Source of the DNA: Chloroflexota bacterium
GTDB lineage: Bacteria; Cyanobacteriota; Vampirovibrionia; Obscuribacterales; Obscuribacteraceae
DNA length: 6,817 nucleotides
Reading direction: 5' to 3'
Assembly: GCA_005240105.1 (NCBI GenBank)
Contig: SBAT01000103.1
Location: forward strand, 1-6,817
Shown here piece by piece: positions 5,957-6,817 of this stretch. The position numbers and the translations under genes are program-made. How positions within the stretch are numbered: position 1 is the stretch's first letter; the number at the start of each line of letters is the position of its first letter. The notes beneath the pieces were generated by a model, which was not told where the DNA came from, made no database searches, and saw only the letters and a program-made list of their open reading frames with translations.

Positions 5957-6258
5957 ATCGCGGCACAAAACACAATGAGAGTCATGCCCATGGCAAACTT
6001 AATGAGCATCCACAATGGTTCCATAATAAATGAAGTGACGAATGGAGCTAAGACTAATGCTGCCAATGGCCAAAGTATGCCAAAGCAACCAATTGCTCCG
6101 ACAATTGTGCCTACCCACAGCCATTTTTTCAAAAGTAAATCATCGGGTGTCTCGCCTAAGCGGCGCAGTTTTTCCGGATCTCCTGCCATGCGCGAAGATT
6201 CGAAATCTCGCAAATAAGCAACTATCAGGTTTTTGTATTCTCTAAGGGTGTCAGCCAT
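5932..6258 (-). CDS. Small two-helix membrane protein, unknown function
   Basis: A 108-residue protein that I do not recognise. Residues 1-45 are charged and probably cytoplasmic, including a short helix rich in Arg, Glu and Leu (5-35). Two hydrophobic segments follow at about 46-74 and 82-104, with a brief FKSG tail. The first is long enough to be re-entrant or to hide a third helix. The start at 6258 has an excellent GAGGAG (6266-6271, minus strand) seven bases upstream, located inside the preceding DUF3370 gene. Its ATG overlaps that gene's end by 8 bases, so the two are surely co-transcribed and probably translationally coupled. At its other end it overlaps the convergent methyltransferase by 25 bases. 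No catalytic motif is visible. Confidence 0.8.
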   Translation of the reverse strand: MADTLREYKNLIVAYLRDFESSRMAGDPEKLRRLGETPDDLLLKKWLWVGTIVGAIGCFGILWPLAALVLAPFVTSFIMEPLWMLIKFAMGMTLIVFCAAIYVTFKSG

Positions 6259-6817
6259 TGCTTGGCTCCTCTGTTTTGATGGTCAATACTTGAGGTGGGG
6301 TGGAGTCAGGTGGATACAGGAATTGGACTTTTACTATTCTTGTGGATTTTGGTTTTAGGCTCAAAGTAACCAGGGGAGCCCCTTTTTGACCACGCCTTGA
6401 GACTATGTGCATATACTTTGATTGCTCTTGTCCGTTATCATCTTTGTAATTGAGGTGAAGAGTGCCGCGAAAAAATATCTTGTTCGGTGGTGGATCTAAA
6501 AAACTTAGCTGTCCTTCCTTCTTGTCGCTTTTTAGGGGAGTTTGAAACGTCAAACTAACGGCGCGGGCAGTCGAGTCTGGATTGTAGAGTGGAAAAGTCA
6601 GGTCGTATTTCACTGCGTAGTTGCCGTGGGCTTGGAAGGCCGTGTCTGGATAGCGAGCTAAAAGCGGCGCACTCTGTATTTGCTCCGTTCCCCATGTGCC
6701 GCCGTCAATCGTGCTGATGGCATAAGAAAAACTCTGTCCTGGTTCCGGTAACTGGATCTTGGGCGGTGCGCAAAGCCAGGTGTCGCCCTCGGCAACACCT
6801 GCTACTCGTCCATAAAC
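6251..6817 (-). CDS. DUF3370 protein, 3' part (start lies beyond the window)
   Basis: The frame is open from the stop at 6251-6253 to the window edge, giving 188 visible C-terminal residues. The GTG at 6611-6613 is not the true start, because family-like sequence continues upstream of it. Visible segments, N to C, include YGRVAGVAEGDTW, ISTIDGGTWGTEQIQSAP, YPDTAFQAHGNYAVKYDLT, PLYNP, FFRGTLHLNY, SRRGQKGAPLVTLSL and YPPDSTPPQVLTIKT. I recognise this pattern as DUF3370, a family of uncharacterised, probably exported proteins of roughly 400-500 residues found mainly in Cyanobacteria. The alternation of short hydrophobic strands suggests a beta-rich fold. A signal peptide cannot be checked here. 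It is followed by, and coupled to, a two-helix membrane protein. Function is unknown. Confidence 0.88.
   Translation of the reverse strand, partial: VYGRVAGVAEGDTWLCAPPKIQLPEPGQSFSYAISTIDGGTWGTEQIQSAPLLARYPDTAFQAHGNYAVKYDLTFPLYNPDSTARAVSLTFQTPLKSDKKEGQLSFLDPPPNKIFFRGTLHLNYKDDNGQEQSKYMHIVSRRGQKGAPLVTLSLKPKSTRIVKVQFLYPPDSTPPQVLTIKTEEPSNG

Noticed and set aside
6251..6613. GTG start at 6613 giving a 120-residue DUF3370 protein
   Set aside because: The frame stays open to the window edge and the upstream residues match the same family, so this is an internal codon.

Overview
The window most likely comes from a non-photosynthetic relative of the Cyanobacteria (Vampirovibrionia/Melainabacteria, for example an Obscuribacter-like organism). 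The main clue is a DUF3370 protein at the right edge, a family I know almost only from cyanobacterial lineages. There are no photosynthesis genes. A polyphosphate-using kinase fits a polyphosphate-storing organism. This placement is inference, at about 55-60% confidence.

Layout. Positions 1-271 are AT-rich and contain no gene I can support. Positions 272-319 hold the 3' part of a tRNA-Asn(GTT) gene, from the anticodon arm to an encoded CCA, with no matching 5' half. This looks like the att scar of an element integrated at a tRNA gene. The element and the intact tRNA would lie left of the window, and the chromosome resumes at about 320. A perfect 13-bp hairpin at 379-413 is a minus-strand terminator. 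Next come four minus-strand genes, listed left to right: a small exported Val/Glu/Pro-repeat protein (465-809), a small multi-spanning membrane protein resembling the phage-holin-IV family (896-1285), a cytochrome P450 (1345-2691) and a PPK2 polyphosphate kinase (2688-3563). PPK2 and P450 overlap by 4 bases (ATGA) and form an operon, which may continue into the holin-like gene.

Across a 137-bp divergent intergenic region, the plus strand carries one large gene, 3701-5956. It encodes a DUF1156/COG1743-type amino-DNA methyltransferase with a zinc-ribbon-like insert between its SAM-binding and DPPY motifs. It appears orphaned: no endonuclease, helicase or ATPase partner is in the window. From memory it also seems to end earlier than the longer family members. 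Its last 25 bases overlap tail-to-tail with a minus-strand gene for a two-helix membrane protein (5932-6258). That gene overlaps by 8 bases the end of a DUF3370 gene (6251 to beyond 6817), and the pair looks translationally coupled.

How the genes work together. The window is mostly ordinary accessory or housekeeping material. The PPK2-P450 pair suggests co-expression of polyphosphate-driven nucleotide phosphorylation with an oxidation, but no common pathway can be read from the sequence. The points most worth a second look are the tRNA scar, the orphan methyltransferase with its unusual 3' end, and the repeat-bearing exported protein. I do not see a complete, clearly new multigene system here.
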